A stretch of 64,000 nt of DNA from Enterobacter sp. JUb54 (GTDB taxonomy: Bacteria; Pseudomonadota; Gammaproteobacteria; Enterobacterales; Enterobacteriaceae). The translations under genes and the position numbers were made by a program. The notes under the pieces were generated by a model. That model was given only the letters and a program-made list of their open reading frames with translations. It was not told the origin of the DNA and did not search any database. Of the stretch, positions 20,805 to 29,182 are shown one piece after another (position 1 is the stretch's first letter; every line of letters begins with the position of its first letter). Location of the stretch: NCBI RefSeq assembly GCF_014298075.1, contig NZ_CP060418.1, positions 3,038,001-3,102,000 of the forward strand. Reading direction: 5' to 3'.

Positions 20805-21691
20805 GCCGCGCCTCCCTGGGCATCCGCCAGCACGCGGGCGAAATGCATCGCCGACAGCGTTGCGCCATAGAACCAGACCGCCGGTACGCGCTGGAAACGT
20901 CCTTCGCGGACAAACGGCATCGCCCGCCACAGCGGCGTAGCCATCAGTTGCGCCATCTCGGCCTGATTACCATGGTCAAAGCAGATCACATCCGCCTCTT
21001 TGTAAGCCGCCAGCCGATCGATCCCGACGCTGACGCTCCCCCAGAAGGTGGTCTCGCCGCGCCAGGCGTTTTTAATGCCAAAGCGATCGAGTACCTCCTG
21101 GAACAGGCAGTTGTCCCCGAAAACCAGCACGTGGCGAGGATCCAGCAAGGTGATCATCAGCAGCGGGCGATCGCCGCGCTGAGCAAACCGCGGACGCAGG
21201 CTCTCCATCAGCGCATCAAATTCAGCCAGGTGGCGTTTCGCCTCCTGCTGTCGGCCAATCAGTTCGGCCATCTCGTTAAGGGATTTCTGGGCCATCAGCA
21301 GCGGGCGTTTGCCGTCGCTGAAGGTGAAGCCTTGCCCCGGAGCGATACGCGCCAGCTTCTCCGCCGACGGCCCGTAGCCTGCCGACCAGAAGATAAACGA
21401 CGGTTTCATCTGCGTCAGCAGCTCAAGGTTCGGCTCCGTGCGCAAACCAACATCGATCACCGAGGCAGGTAACGCGGGCTCGTTCACCCACAGGTTATAG
21501 TTCGGAATATCGGCCACGCCGTAGGGCGTCACGCCGAGCGCCAGCAGCAGCTCTACCGGCAGCCACTCCAGCGCCACTATGCGCTGCGGGTCGATAGCCG
21601 TAGCCTGCGCGTGCCGCATCTGCCACAGCAGGGGCGACAGGGCCATCGCCGTCAACAGCCGACGGCGCGTGTGGAAATGGGTCTTATCCAT
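20801..21691 (-). CDS. fhuD: Ferric hydroxamate periplasmic binding protein FhuD
   Basis: Binds ferric hydroxamates in the periplasm and passes them to FhuBC. The product is 296 residues with an N-terminal twin-arginine type signal (TRRRLLTAMALSPLLW) ahead of mature DPQRIVALEWLPVELLLALG. The start ATG overlaps the fhuC stop (TGATG), and its stop overlaps the fhuB GTG. A possible TTG one codon upstream is ignored. Confidence 0.95.
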   Translation of the reverse strand: MDKTHFHTRRRLLTAMALSPLLWQMRHAQATAIDPQRIVALEWLPVELLLALGVTPYGVADIPNYNLWVNEPALPASVIDVGLRTEPNLELLTQMKPSFIFWSAGYGPSAEKLARIAPGQGFTFSDGKRPLLMAQKSLNEMAELIGRQQEAKRHLAEFDALMESLRPRFAQRGDRPLLMITLLDPRHVLVFGDNCLFQEVLDRFGIKNAWRGETTFWGSVSVGIDRLAAYKEADVICFDHGNQAEMAQLMATPLWRAMPFVREGRFQRVPAVWFYGATLSAMHFARVLADAQGGAA

Positions 21692-22488
21692 CAATACACA
21701 AAACTTACCGGCGCGTTACCCGCCGGATGCGGCAGAATGCCCATAGGGATACCGTAGATTTGCTCCAGCGTTTCGCTACGCATCAGCTCCGCCGGCGTGC
21801 CCTGGGCAATCATCTCACCACCGCGTAAGGCGACCAGATAATCGCAATACCGGGCGGCCATATTAATATCATGCAGAACCGCAATCACCGTTAAGCCGCG
21901 CTGCTGGCTCAGACGGTGCACCAGCGCGAGCACATCAACCTGATGGGCAATATCCAGCGCTGAGGTAGGTTCATCCAGCAACAAACAACGGCTGTCCTGG
22001 GCTACCAGCATGGCAATCCACGCACGTTGGCGTTCGCCTCCGGAGAGGCTGTCCACCAGCCGGTGCGCCAGCGGTTTGAGACCTACCAGCGCAATCGCTT
22101 CTTCCACCTTCTCCCGATCGGCGCTGCCGAAACGCCCCAACGCGCCGTGCCACGGATAGCGACCAATAGCCACCAGCTCACGTACCGTCATCCCTTCTGC
22201 CGGCGGCAGCTGCTGCGGTAAGTAGGCGACTTTGCGGGCAAAGGCTTTGCTGCTCCAGCTATCCAGCGGTTGCCCGTCCAGCAGCACATCCCCTTCCGAA
22301 GGCGGCTGATGGCGACCCAGCATTTTCAGCAGTGTGGATTTGCCGGATCCGTTATGGCCAATCAGGCCCGTCACTTTTCCAGCCGGGAACGTTAAGGAGA
22401 GAGGATGCAGCAGCGTACGGCCTGGTACGCGAAAGGTGACGCGGTTCAGTGAGAACGTGGTATCGGTGTGCGGAGTCTGTTCCTGCAT
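21691..22488 (-). CDS. fhuC: Ferric hydroxamate ABC transporter ATPase FhuC
   Basis: Cytoplasmic ATPase that drives FhuB-mediated import. The product is 265 residues: Walker A GHNGSGKST at about 43-51, signature LSGGERQRAW, Walker B CLLLDEPTSALD, and switch histidine VLHDINMAARY. The frame is open for 52 codons upstream into fhuA, but ATG 22488 (MQEQTPHTDTTF) fits E. coli. It begins 47 bases after the fhuA stop in the fhuACDB operon. Confidence 0.95.
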   Translation of the reverse strand: MQEQTPHTDTTFSLNRVTFRVPGRTLLHPLSLTFPAGKVTGLIGHNGSGKSTLLKMLGRHQPPSEGDVLLDGQPLDSWSSKAFARKVAYLPQQLPPAEGMTVRELVAIGRYPWHGALGRFGSADREKVEEAIALVGLKPLAHRLVDSLSGGERQRAWIAMLVAQDSRCLLLDEPTSALDIAHQVDVLALVHRLSQQRGLTVIAVLHDINMAARYCDYLVALRGGEMIAQGTPAELMRSETLEQIYGIPMGILPHPAGNAPVSFVY

Positions 22489-22534
22489 AGCGGCGACCTG
22501 GTGAAAGGCGCGGCGAACCGCGCCCATTAAGTGA

Positions 22535-24742
22535 TTAGAAACGGAAGGTTCCGGTCGCAACGACCTGACGACCTGCGCCCCAGTAGCATGCATACTCGCT
22601 GTAGCAGCTGGAGACGTATTCACGATCGAACAGGTTGGCCACATTCACACCGATGGACGATCCCGGCAGGCCAAAACGGGCCAGATCGTATTTCACCGTC
22701 GCATCTGCCAGCATATAACCCGCTACGTTGAACGATTCATACGCTTTCGGCGAGTTCGCCGAGTAGTAGCTGACGGTGTTGCCAATGTAGCGGGTGCCTG
22801 CGCCAATGGTCAAACCGCTGAGCGCTGTTTCGTGGAAGGTGTAATCCGCCCACAGAGAAGCCATGTTGCGTGGGATTTCTGCCGGGCGTTTGCCTTCATA
22901 CCAAGTATCATGCGTGTATTTGGCATCTGTGAAAGTGTACGACGCGGTTACGTTAACGTTGGCGTTCACCGCCGCTTTTGCTTCCAGCTCAACACCACGA
23001 GAGCGGATTTCGCCACCCTGAACACTGAAGCCACTGGTCGGTGCGCTTGGGTCAGCCGTCAGGTTGCCATCTTTGGTCAGTTGATACACAGCGGCAGTTA
23101 GCACAACTGGCATATCTTTCGGCACGTACTTCACGCCAGCTTCGTACTGTTTGCCCATAGATGGGTCAAACGGTTTTCCCTCTTTTGTCGCGCCAGAAAC
23201 AGGCTCAAAAGATTCGCTGTAGCTGAAGTAAGGGGATATCCCGTTGTCGAACAGGTAGTTCAGACCACCGCGCCAAGTGAACTTATGGTCGTTCACTTCA
23301 GCAGTCGTGTTGGTTGAACGGGTCAGCGTAGAAGATTTAGCGTAATCATAACGACCGCCGAGGGTGAGTACCCACTTATCCCACTCCGCTTGATCCTGAA
23401 CGTACGCCCCGGTTTGCTCCTGGCGATTCAGCACCGCATACGGGAAGGTCACATTGATGTTCGGATTACCATACTGAGGGTTCTGCATGTCGATCGAGCT
23501 GGCAGAACCGTAGTCTGCGTCTATGTCGTTACGCATACGCATGTAATCGACACCGGTCAGCAGCGTGTGATCGACCGGGCCTGTCGCGAATTTGGACTGC
23601 AGCTGATTATCCACTGTGAAAGTGTTCAGGTTTTCATCCGAACGCACATAGGCACGGCTGATCTGACCCGGCGCGACGTAGCCGTTACCATAGACTGAGC
23701 GATACAGAGTATTCACTTCCGCATAGCGCAGGTTCTGACGTACGGTGAAGGTGTCATCAAACTGATGCGAGAAGCTGTAGCCGACCATCTTCTGGCGGCG
23801 GGACATCTTGTTATCCGGCTCACCTTCGTTGTAATCCGTCGGCAGTTTATGCGCATTGCCGTTGGCGTCGTAATACGGCACCACGGTCCCTTCGCGAGGC
23901 AACCAGCCGTAGTAACCCGCATCCGGATCGTTCTGGAAGTTGCTCAGGAAGGTGAAATCGGTTTTATCATCCGGACGCCAGCTAAAGGACGGCGCGACCG
24001 CGTAGCGGGTCGATTTTGCCATCTGCTGCTGCGCATCCTGGCTGCGGCCTAAACCGGTCAGGCGGTAGGACCACACGCCGTCGTCATCGATGGCATCGCT
24101 GAAGTCAAAGCCGGTCTGCCACAGATTATCGGTGCCCATTTTGAACTGCACTTCTTTCAGCGGTTCAGTGGTCGGGCGCTTGCTCACCATGCTGACGATG
24201 CCGCCCGGGTTGCTCTTTCCATAAAGAACGGAGGTCGGACCGCGCATCAGTTCCACGCGCTCGAGGAAGTAAGGGTCCATCGACATTTCAGAGTAGTTAT
24301 CACCCTGCAGCTTCATGCCATCCAGATACTGGTTGGTGTTGACCGTTGAAGATGTGGTGAAACCACGAATAGAGACCACGTCATAGGTGGTGGAGCTGCC
24401 GCGGGTGGAGAACACGCCTGGCGTATAGGCCAGCGCTTCTTTTACCGTCGTCGGCTGCTTCATATCCATCTCAGCACGGGTCACCACGGAGACAGACTGC
24501 GGTGTTTTTTCGATTGGGGTATCGGTTTTGGTGGCAGTTGCTGAACGTTTAGCCGCGATCGTCGGTGCCGGACCCCAGGCACTTTCCTGGTCAACAGGAG
24601 CTGCGATAACGGTGATTGTTTCTTCTTTATTCGGTTCAACTGCCGCCTGTGCGTAGACAGACATGCCGCTAACCGCCGTGGCTACTACGACTGCGATTTT
24701 ACGCAGCGAGTGATTTGGCTGAGCAGTTTTTGGACGCGCCAT
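22535..24742 (-). CDS. fhuA: TonB-dependent ferrichrome outer-membrane receptor FhuA
   Basis: Outer-membrane 22-strand barrel that imports ferrichrome with TonB energy; in E. coli also the receptor for phages T1, T5 and phi80, colicin M and microcin J25. The product is 735 residues (E. coli 747): signal peptide about 1-33, TonB box ETITV at about 41-45, plug to about residue 190, barrel, and C-terminal Phe. The N-terminal 33 residues are nearly identical to E. coli, whereas the extracellular loops differ. The region matching loop L4 (about 346-372) is roughly 18 residues shorter and lacks its Cys pair. A Fur-type site precedes it. Confidence 0.92.
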   Translation of the reverse strand: MARPKTAQPNHSLRKIAVVVATAVSGMSVYAQAAVEPNKEETITVIAAPVDQESAWGPAPTIAAKRSATATKTDTPIEKTPQSVSVVTRAEMDMKQPTTVKEALAYTPGVFSTRGSSTTYDVVSIRGFTTSSTVNTNQYLDGMKLQGDNYSEMSMDPYFLERVELMRGPTSVLYGKSNPGGIVSMVSKRPTTEPLKEVQFKMGTDNLWQTGFDFSDAIDDDGVWSYRLTGLGRSQDAQQQMAKSTRYAVAPSFSWRPDDKTDFTFLSNFQNDPDAGYYGWLPREGTVVPYYDANGNAHKLPTDYNEGEPDNKMSRRQKMVGYSFSHQFDDTFTVRQNLRYAEVNTLYRSVYGNGYVAPGQISRAYVRSDENLNTFTVDNQLQSKFATGPVDHTLLTGVDYMRMRNDIDADYGSASSIDMQNPQYGNPNINVTFPYAVLNRQEQTGAYVQDQAEWDKWVLTLGGRYDYAKSSTLTRSTNTTAEVNDHKFTWRGGLNYLFDNGISPYFSYSESFEPVSGATKEGKPFDPSMGKQYEAGVKYVPKDMPVVLTAAVYQLTKDGNLTADPSAPTSGFSVQGGEIRSRGVELEAKAAVNANVNVTASYTFTDAKYTHDTWYEGKRPAEIPRNMASLWADYTFHETALSGLTIGAGTRYIGNTVSYYSANSPKAYESFNVAGYMLADATVKYDLARFGLPGSSIGVNVANLFDREYVSSCYSEYACYWGAGRQVVATGTFRF

Positions 24743-24771
24743 TGGTATATCTCTGATGAAAGTGAATGATA

Positions 24772-24796
24772 ACGTAAACGAGAATTATTATTATGA
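24772..24796 (-). promoter_or_regulatory. Fur-box-like operator before fhuA
   Basis: About 30-55 bases before the fhuA ATG the minus strand reads ATAATAATTCTCGTTTACGTT. This matches the iron-regulated fhuA upstream region of E. coli and fits a degenerate Fur box built from AAT(A/T)AT-like hexamers. Fur repression is inferred. Confidence 0.6.
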
Positions 24797-24923
24797 CCAA
24801 TGCAATAATAGGCGAAACGCCGAATGCAAGGCAAGCAATATGGCCGCTCTGAATACCGAAGGATGAAATAATAACCAGGCAGTTATTGTGGGGTTAAGTG
24901 ACTGTTAACTAATGTGCGGAAAT

Positions 24924-24956
24924 AAAAAAACCCTCTGATACTTTCGCATCAGAGGG
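24924..24956 (-). terminator. Rho-independent terminator after mrcB
   Basis: On the minus strand CCCTCTGAT pairs with ATCAGAGGG across eight bases and is followed by seven T. It lies 17 bases after the mrcB stop, ahead of the fhu promoter region. Confidence 0.92.
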
Positions 24957-24973
24957 CCTGGTCAGGCGGACAA

Positions 24974-27526
24974 TCAGTTGCTGCCGAACATGTCCTTAAT
25001 CCAGCCCGCTACACCATCGCTCTTTTCCTGCTTCGGCGGCTGTTGCTGCTGCTGTGTTGCCGGCTGCTGCTGTTGCTGCTGTCCGGACTGATTAAACGGA
25101 TTGTTCTGCTGCTGTTGCTCCAGCTGCTGCTGTTGCATCTGCTCGCCCTGGCGGCACAACGCATCCGGCGTAGTGGTCCAGACCGGAAGCGAACGGACCC
25201 CACCGCTGCACAGGAAGTTACCGCTGCTGTCGACACCCATATCAACCACATCTTCCGGCGCCGTCAGCGTCAACGGCGTCGGCGTCTGATTGGCCAGATA
25301 GCGCTGGTAAATCGACATTGCGCCGCTGGCGCCGTACAGCTTGGTCGGCTGGTTGTTATCGCGTCCCACCCAGGTAATCGTCACCTGACTTCCGTCGATG
25401 CCGGCAAACCAGGTATCGACGTTATTGTTGGTGGTCCCGGTTTTCCCTGCCAGGTGCAGGCCAGGATACTTCGCGCCAAGTTGACGACCGGTCCCGCGCT
25501 GGACAACCTGCTGCATGGTCCACAGCGTCATGTACGCCGCCTGAGCCGGTACCGCGCGTTCTGCCTGCGGATAGCTCTGGTACAGTACGGTGCCGTCTTC
25601 CGCGATGACCGAACGCAGCGCTGAAAGCGTCGCGCGGTTACCGCCGCTGGCGATCGTCTGGAACGCCTGGGCGACTTCGATTGGCGTCAGGTTCAGCGCC
25701 CCCAGAATCATCGCCGGTACCGGGTTAAGCTGCTCTTTCGGTACCCCCAGTTTGACCCAGGTATCGGTGATCGCCGGTAAGCCCAGCGCCATCCCCAGAT
25801 TCACGGTCGGGACGTTCATCGAGCGCGTCAGCGCGTCCACCAGCATGACCTGGCCGCTGAAACGACGATCGTCGTTCTGCGGAGACCAGGTCTGGCCGTT
25901 TGGCAGACGAATGGTAATCGGCGCATCAGCAATCGAGGTGTTCAGACGATACTGATTCGGCTGGCTTAATGCCGTCAGATAGGTCGCCGGCTTCGCCAGA
26001 GAACCGATCGAACGACGCGCCTGCATCGCACGGTTATAGCCGGCAAACTGCGGCTCCGCACCGCCGACCATCGCCCGGACTTCACCGGTAAAGCGGTCAA
26101 CCACCACCATCGCGGTTTCCAGATCCGGCAGCTTACGCTGCTTTTTCAATGCCGGAATACCGTCGATCGCCGCTTTTTCTGCCGCATCCTGCGCCACCGA
26201 GTCAAAGGTGGTAAAGATCTTCACGCCGGAGAGATCTTTCACCTTATCGCCCAGCTTCGCCTGCAGCTCCTGACGCACCATCTGCATAAAGGCCGGCTGC
26301 GGAGAGATCACCCCGCCACGCGGCTGCACGCCCAACGGACGCGCGCTCAGCATGTCATACAGTTCCTGGTCGATAACATTCTGCTGCTGCAGTAAACGCA
26401 GGACCAGATTGCGTCGTTCCAGCGCCAGCTTTGGATTACGCCATGGGTTGTAAATCGACGCCCCTTTCACCATCCCTACCAGCAGCGCCTGCTGATCGAG
26501 GCTCAGCTCTTCGACCGGACGGCCAAAGTAGTAGAGGCTCGCCAGCGGGAAACCACGGATTTCGTTGTCGCCGCTCTGACCGAGGTAGACCTCGTTCATA
26601 TACAGTTCAAGGATGCGGTCCTTGCTGTAACGGGCATCGACGATCAGCGCCATGTAGGCTTCGTTGGCCTTACGCCAGTACGAACGTTCGCTGGAGAGGA
26701 ACAGGTTTTTCACCAGCTGCTGGGTCAGGGTACTTGCCCCCTGCACCGTCCGTCCTGCGGTCAGGTTCGCCAGCACTGCACGACCGATCGAGTACAGGCT
26801 AATCCCGTCATGCTCATAGAAATGACGATCTTCGGTCGCCAGCAGCGTATCCACCAGCAGGTCCGGGAAGCCGCTGCGCTTCACGAACAGGCGCTGTTCG
26901 CCATTGGCCGACTGCAGCATGGTGATCAGACGCGGATCGAGACGGAAGAAACCGAACTGGCGGTTGTTCTCCATATTCTCGATTTTTTCCAGGCGATCGC
27001 CGTCAAAGGTCAGACGCGCGCGCACCTGCCCTTCTTTACTGTCAGGGAAATCAAACGGACGGCGGATCATCTCAATGCTGTTGGCCTGCACGGTATATTC
27101 ACCCGGGCGGGTCATGGCACTGACCTGACGATACTGCGTTGCATTCAGCAGACGCACCATCTCGTTTTTGCTGACCTGCATATCCGGTTCGAGGTTAACC
27201 ATCCGGCCATACACTGCTGCCGGAAGCTCCCAGACTTTACCGTCGATGCGGCTACGGATTTTCTGATCGAGATAGACGCCATAAGCCGCAACCAGTACCG
27301 CCACGACGATACCCAGCTTGAACAACAGCCACAGCCAGGTATGTTTACGGCGAGGCTTGTTACCTTTGCCTTTTGCTTTCTTTGGCATTGGCTCTTCGTC
27401 CTCATAATCATCATCGTAATCGTCGTCATAGTCCTCATCCCGAACCCGACGACGAGTCACTTTTTGTTTTGCCGGACGCGGGGCTTTTCCCTTACGTCCG
27501 ATAGGCTCGCGGTCATCTCCCGCCAT
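24974..27526 (-). CDS. mrcB: Bifunctional penicillin-binding protein 1b
   Basis: Inner-membrane class A PBP that polymerises and cross-links peptidoglycan. The product is 850 residues: a cytoplasmic tail rich in Asp/Glu/Tyr and Lys, one membrane helix near 66-85, the UB2H region, a glycosyltransferase domain with [12 protein letters not shown] and [12 protein letters not shown], and a transpeptidase domain with SLAK (active Ser), SMN and KTGTT. The C-terminus is unusually Gln-rich before the conserved [18 protein letters not shown] five codons upstream is possible, but the ATG with GGAG seven bases before it gives the family's [10 protein letters not shown] start. Confidence 0.95.
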   Translation of the reverse strand: MAGDDREPIGRKGKAPRPAKQKVTRRRVRDEDYDDDYDDDYEDEEPMPKKAKGKGNKPRRKHTWLWLLFKLGIVVAVLVAAYGVYLDQKIRSRIDGKVWELPAAVYGRMVNLEPDMQVSKNEMVRLLNATQYRQVSAMTRPGEYTVQANSIEMIRRPFDFPDSKEGQVRARLTFDGDRLEKIENMENNRQFGFFRLDPRLITMLQSANGEQRLFVKRSGFPDLLVDTLLATEDRHFYEHDGISLYSIGRAVLANLTAGRTVQGASTLTQQLVKNLFLSSERSYWRKANEAYMALIVDARYSKDRILELYMNEVYLGQSGDNEIRGFPLASLYYFGRPVEELSLDQQALLVGMVKGASIYNPWRNPKLALERRNLVLRLLQQQNVIDQELYDMLSARPLGVQPRGGVISPQPAFMQMVRQELQAKLGDKVKDLSGVKIFTTFDSVAQDAAEKAAIDGIPALKKQRKLPDLETAMVVVDRFTGEVRAMVGGAEPQFAGYNRAMQARRSIGSLAKPATYLTALSQPNQYRLNTSIADAPITIRLPNGQTWSPQNDDRRFSGQVMLVDALTRSMNVPTVNLGMALGLPAITDTWVKLGVPKEQLNPVPAMILGALNLTPIEVAQAFQTIASGGNRATLSALRSVIAEDGTVLYQSYPQAERAVPAQAAYMTLWTMQQVVQRGTGRQLGAKYPGLHLAGKTGTTNNNVDTWFAGIDGSQVTITWVGRDNNQPTKLYGASGAMSIYQRYLANQTPTPLTLTAPEDVVDMGVDSSGNFLCSGGVRSLPVWTTTPDALCRQGEQMQQQQLEQQQQNNPFNQSGQQQQQQPATQQQQQPPKQEKSDGVAGWIKDMFGSN

Positions 27527-28112
27527 GCTTTTTCTCCGCAACTTTCAGGCGTAAAAGCCTGATTCTCAATGCTTCCTCTTGAGAGAGGAAGAAGATATCT
27601 CTCAAATTCACGCCCGGGGGTGCTTACACCTGCAGGCGACCAGCTCAGTATTTCGGCGTGGTCATGATGTAAGCTTAAGCCTTAATTTCATTATTCATAA
27701 AATAAATCATCATGTTACGCACAACGCCTGACAAAAATTTAGGGCCATAGCACGAATAGTCCAGGCCACACAGGATAGCACTAAACCGGAGCTGGCTTAA
27801 CCAGCATTTTACGCCCTCATAGCGTGACAAAATCGAAAATATTATGTTTTTTAATAACATAAAAATATTACAGGCAGTACATCATCGCGGCATACCACCC
27901 GGACGCTGCCGGTCGCTAAAAACGGCGCCGCCGTTAAATATTATATTCAGATAGTCGCCGGTAATATTCGGCCAGAAGTAAAGCGAAACTTTAAGCCATT
28001 CAGGGATAAAAATGAGAGCGCCTTAACAAATATATATAATAATATTTCCTGATGACAGCCTGGAAATATTTGTTAAACTGTCAGCCAGTTAACCTGACCT
28101 GTTTAATATATT
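27527..28112. other. AT-rich gene-free stretch between mrcB and pulS
   Basis: 586 bases without a convincing gene. The only frame of note is a 61-codon minus-strand one (27675-27860) with no family match I recognise and no ribosome site. The stretch holds a small hairpin (GCTGG-CTTAA-CCAGC, 27791-27805, then ATTTTA) and an AT-only inverted repeat TTATGTT/AACATAA at 27842-27862. It is clearly richer in A and T than its neighbours, especially 27660-27880 and 28020-28110, and presumably carries the mrcB and pulS promoters. Confidence 0.7.
27842..27862. repeat. AT-rich inverted repeat upstream of pulS
   Basis: TTATGTT and AACATAA form a perfect seven-pair inverted repeat around TTTTAAT. It could be a protein-binding site or a weak hairpin; nothing else supports either reading. 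Confidence 0.4.
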
Positions 28113-28487
28113 ATGCGAACTTCCATTATATTTCCGCTTCTGATGATTAGCGCGCTGGCAGGTTGCCAGCAGAACCGTTCGTCTACGCTCAGTCCCACCG
28201 TCAGCAATGAAGCCCAGCTGGAGCAGCTCTCCTCGGTGGCGGCCGGTGCGCGCTATCTGAAAAACAAATGCAGCCGAAGCGATCTCCCGGCGGATGAAAC
28301 TATCGATCGCGCCGCGTGGAATGTCGGTAAAAAAAGGGGATGGGATAATATTGATTACGCCACGCTTAGCCAGCGCAGCACGCAAATGTACCAACAACTC
28401 CAGCAGGACAGTACGCCGGAAACCACTAAGTGCAACCAATTTAATCGTCAGCTCGCACCGTTTATTGCCAGCCTACGTCAGCAATAA
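28113..28487 (+). CDS. pulS: Type II secretion pilotin lipoprotein PulS
   Basis: Outer-membrane lipoprotein that binds the C-terminal S domain of secretin PulD, protects it and pilots it to the outer membrane. The product is 124 residues with a lipoprotein signal ending in the lipobox LAGC (Cys18), then a helical domain with EQLSSVAAGARYLKNKC and YQQLQQD, and two further Cys in the mature part. It closely resembles Klebsiella oxytoca PulS. No clear Shine-Dalgarno sequence precedes the ATG (TTTAATATATT). It converges on pulB. Confidence 0.93.
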   Translation: MRTSIIFPLLMISALAGCQQNRSSTLSPTVSNEAQLEQLSSVAAGARYLKNKCSRSDLPADETIDRAAWNVGKKRGWDNIDYATLSQRSTQMYQQLQQDSTPETTKCNQFNRQLAPFIASLRQQ

Positions 28488-28527
28488 AATGCCGATATAA
28501 GTAAATTGTTTTTTATTTCGCGCCGAT

Positions 28528-29085
28528 TTATTCCCCTTGCGGACTCTCTTCAATAATGCCTCCTGGCCAGTCGTCCAACGCCGCCAGGGTGAACGTTTTG
28601 CCGTTAAAGCTGAACAGCGTGACATCTTGCTGAATCTGCTCGATCACCAGGTTTGGCAGCGGCGACTCCCCCTCTTTCCAGGATTGACCATTTAACACGA
28701 TACTGCGCTTATCCGCTGATGAGGCGTAGACATGTGCGCTGTAGCGTAGCGCCGGCAGATTATCATCCTCAACAATGCGCTCCGTCTGCGGTTGTGGTGG
28801 CGTTTTCTCAGGTGACGGAGCCGGCTGCGGCTGACGCGTTTTCGGCGCTGGATGTGTCATCGGAACCAGCGCCGCATGCGCCACCGGCACCATCAACGCT
28901 GGCGCCACAGCGGTATTGCGCCACTGCTCGCCCGCAAACCAGCCGAGGGCAATCAGCAGCACCGCATAGACCGGCACGGTCAGGTACGGCACCTGCACCA
29001 TACGCCCGACCACCAGCGGCGGTTCCTCCGCCTCAGGCGCCAGTAACGCAGGCACACGACAGGTTTTCTCATCAGGCACGACCAC
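28528..29085 (-). CDS. pulB: GspB-family protein PulB
   Basis: Small inner-membrane protein of the GspB/ExeB family, 185 residues. A single membrane helix at about 38-53 (VYAVLLIALGWFAG) is followed by a Pro-rich periplasmic linker and a C-terminal domain (LPALRYSAHVYASSADKRSIVLNG) typical of GspB. Relatives work with ExeA to insert the secretin; no gspA homologue is seen here, and PulB has no proven role in pullulanase export. It starts at GTG with AGGAG five bases upstream, about 100 bases after pulA, and is probably in the same transcript. Confidence 0.85.
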   Translation of the reverse strand: MVVPDEKTCRVPALLAPEAEEPPLVVGRMVQVPYLTVPVYAVLLIALGWFAGEQWRNTAVAPALMVPVAHAALVPMTHPAPKTRQPQPAPSPEKTPPQPQTERIVEDDNLPALRYSAHVYASSADKRSIVLNGQSWKEGESPLPNLVIEQIQQDVTLFSFNGKTFTLAALDDWPGGIIEESPQGE

Positions 29086-29182
29086 AGGCTCTCCTTAATC
29101 GCTAAAACGATAGCCCGGCAACGATCGCCGGGCTATCTGGCGCAGTTTGCAACACGTTGCAAGCTGCCCCCAGGTTACTGCA

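Noticed and set aside
27675-27860. 61-codon minus-strand open frame in the AT-rich gap before pulS
   Set aside because: No ribosome site, no recognised family, and Cys/Tyr-rich composition unlike its neighbours. It could be real only if transcripts or peptides are found.
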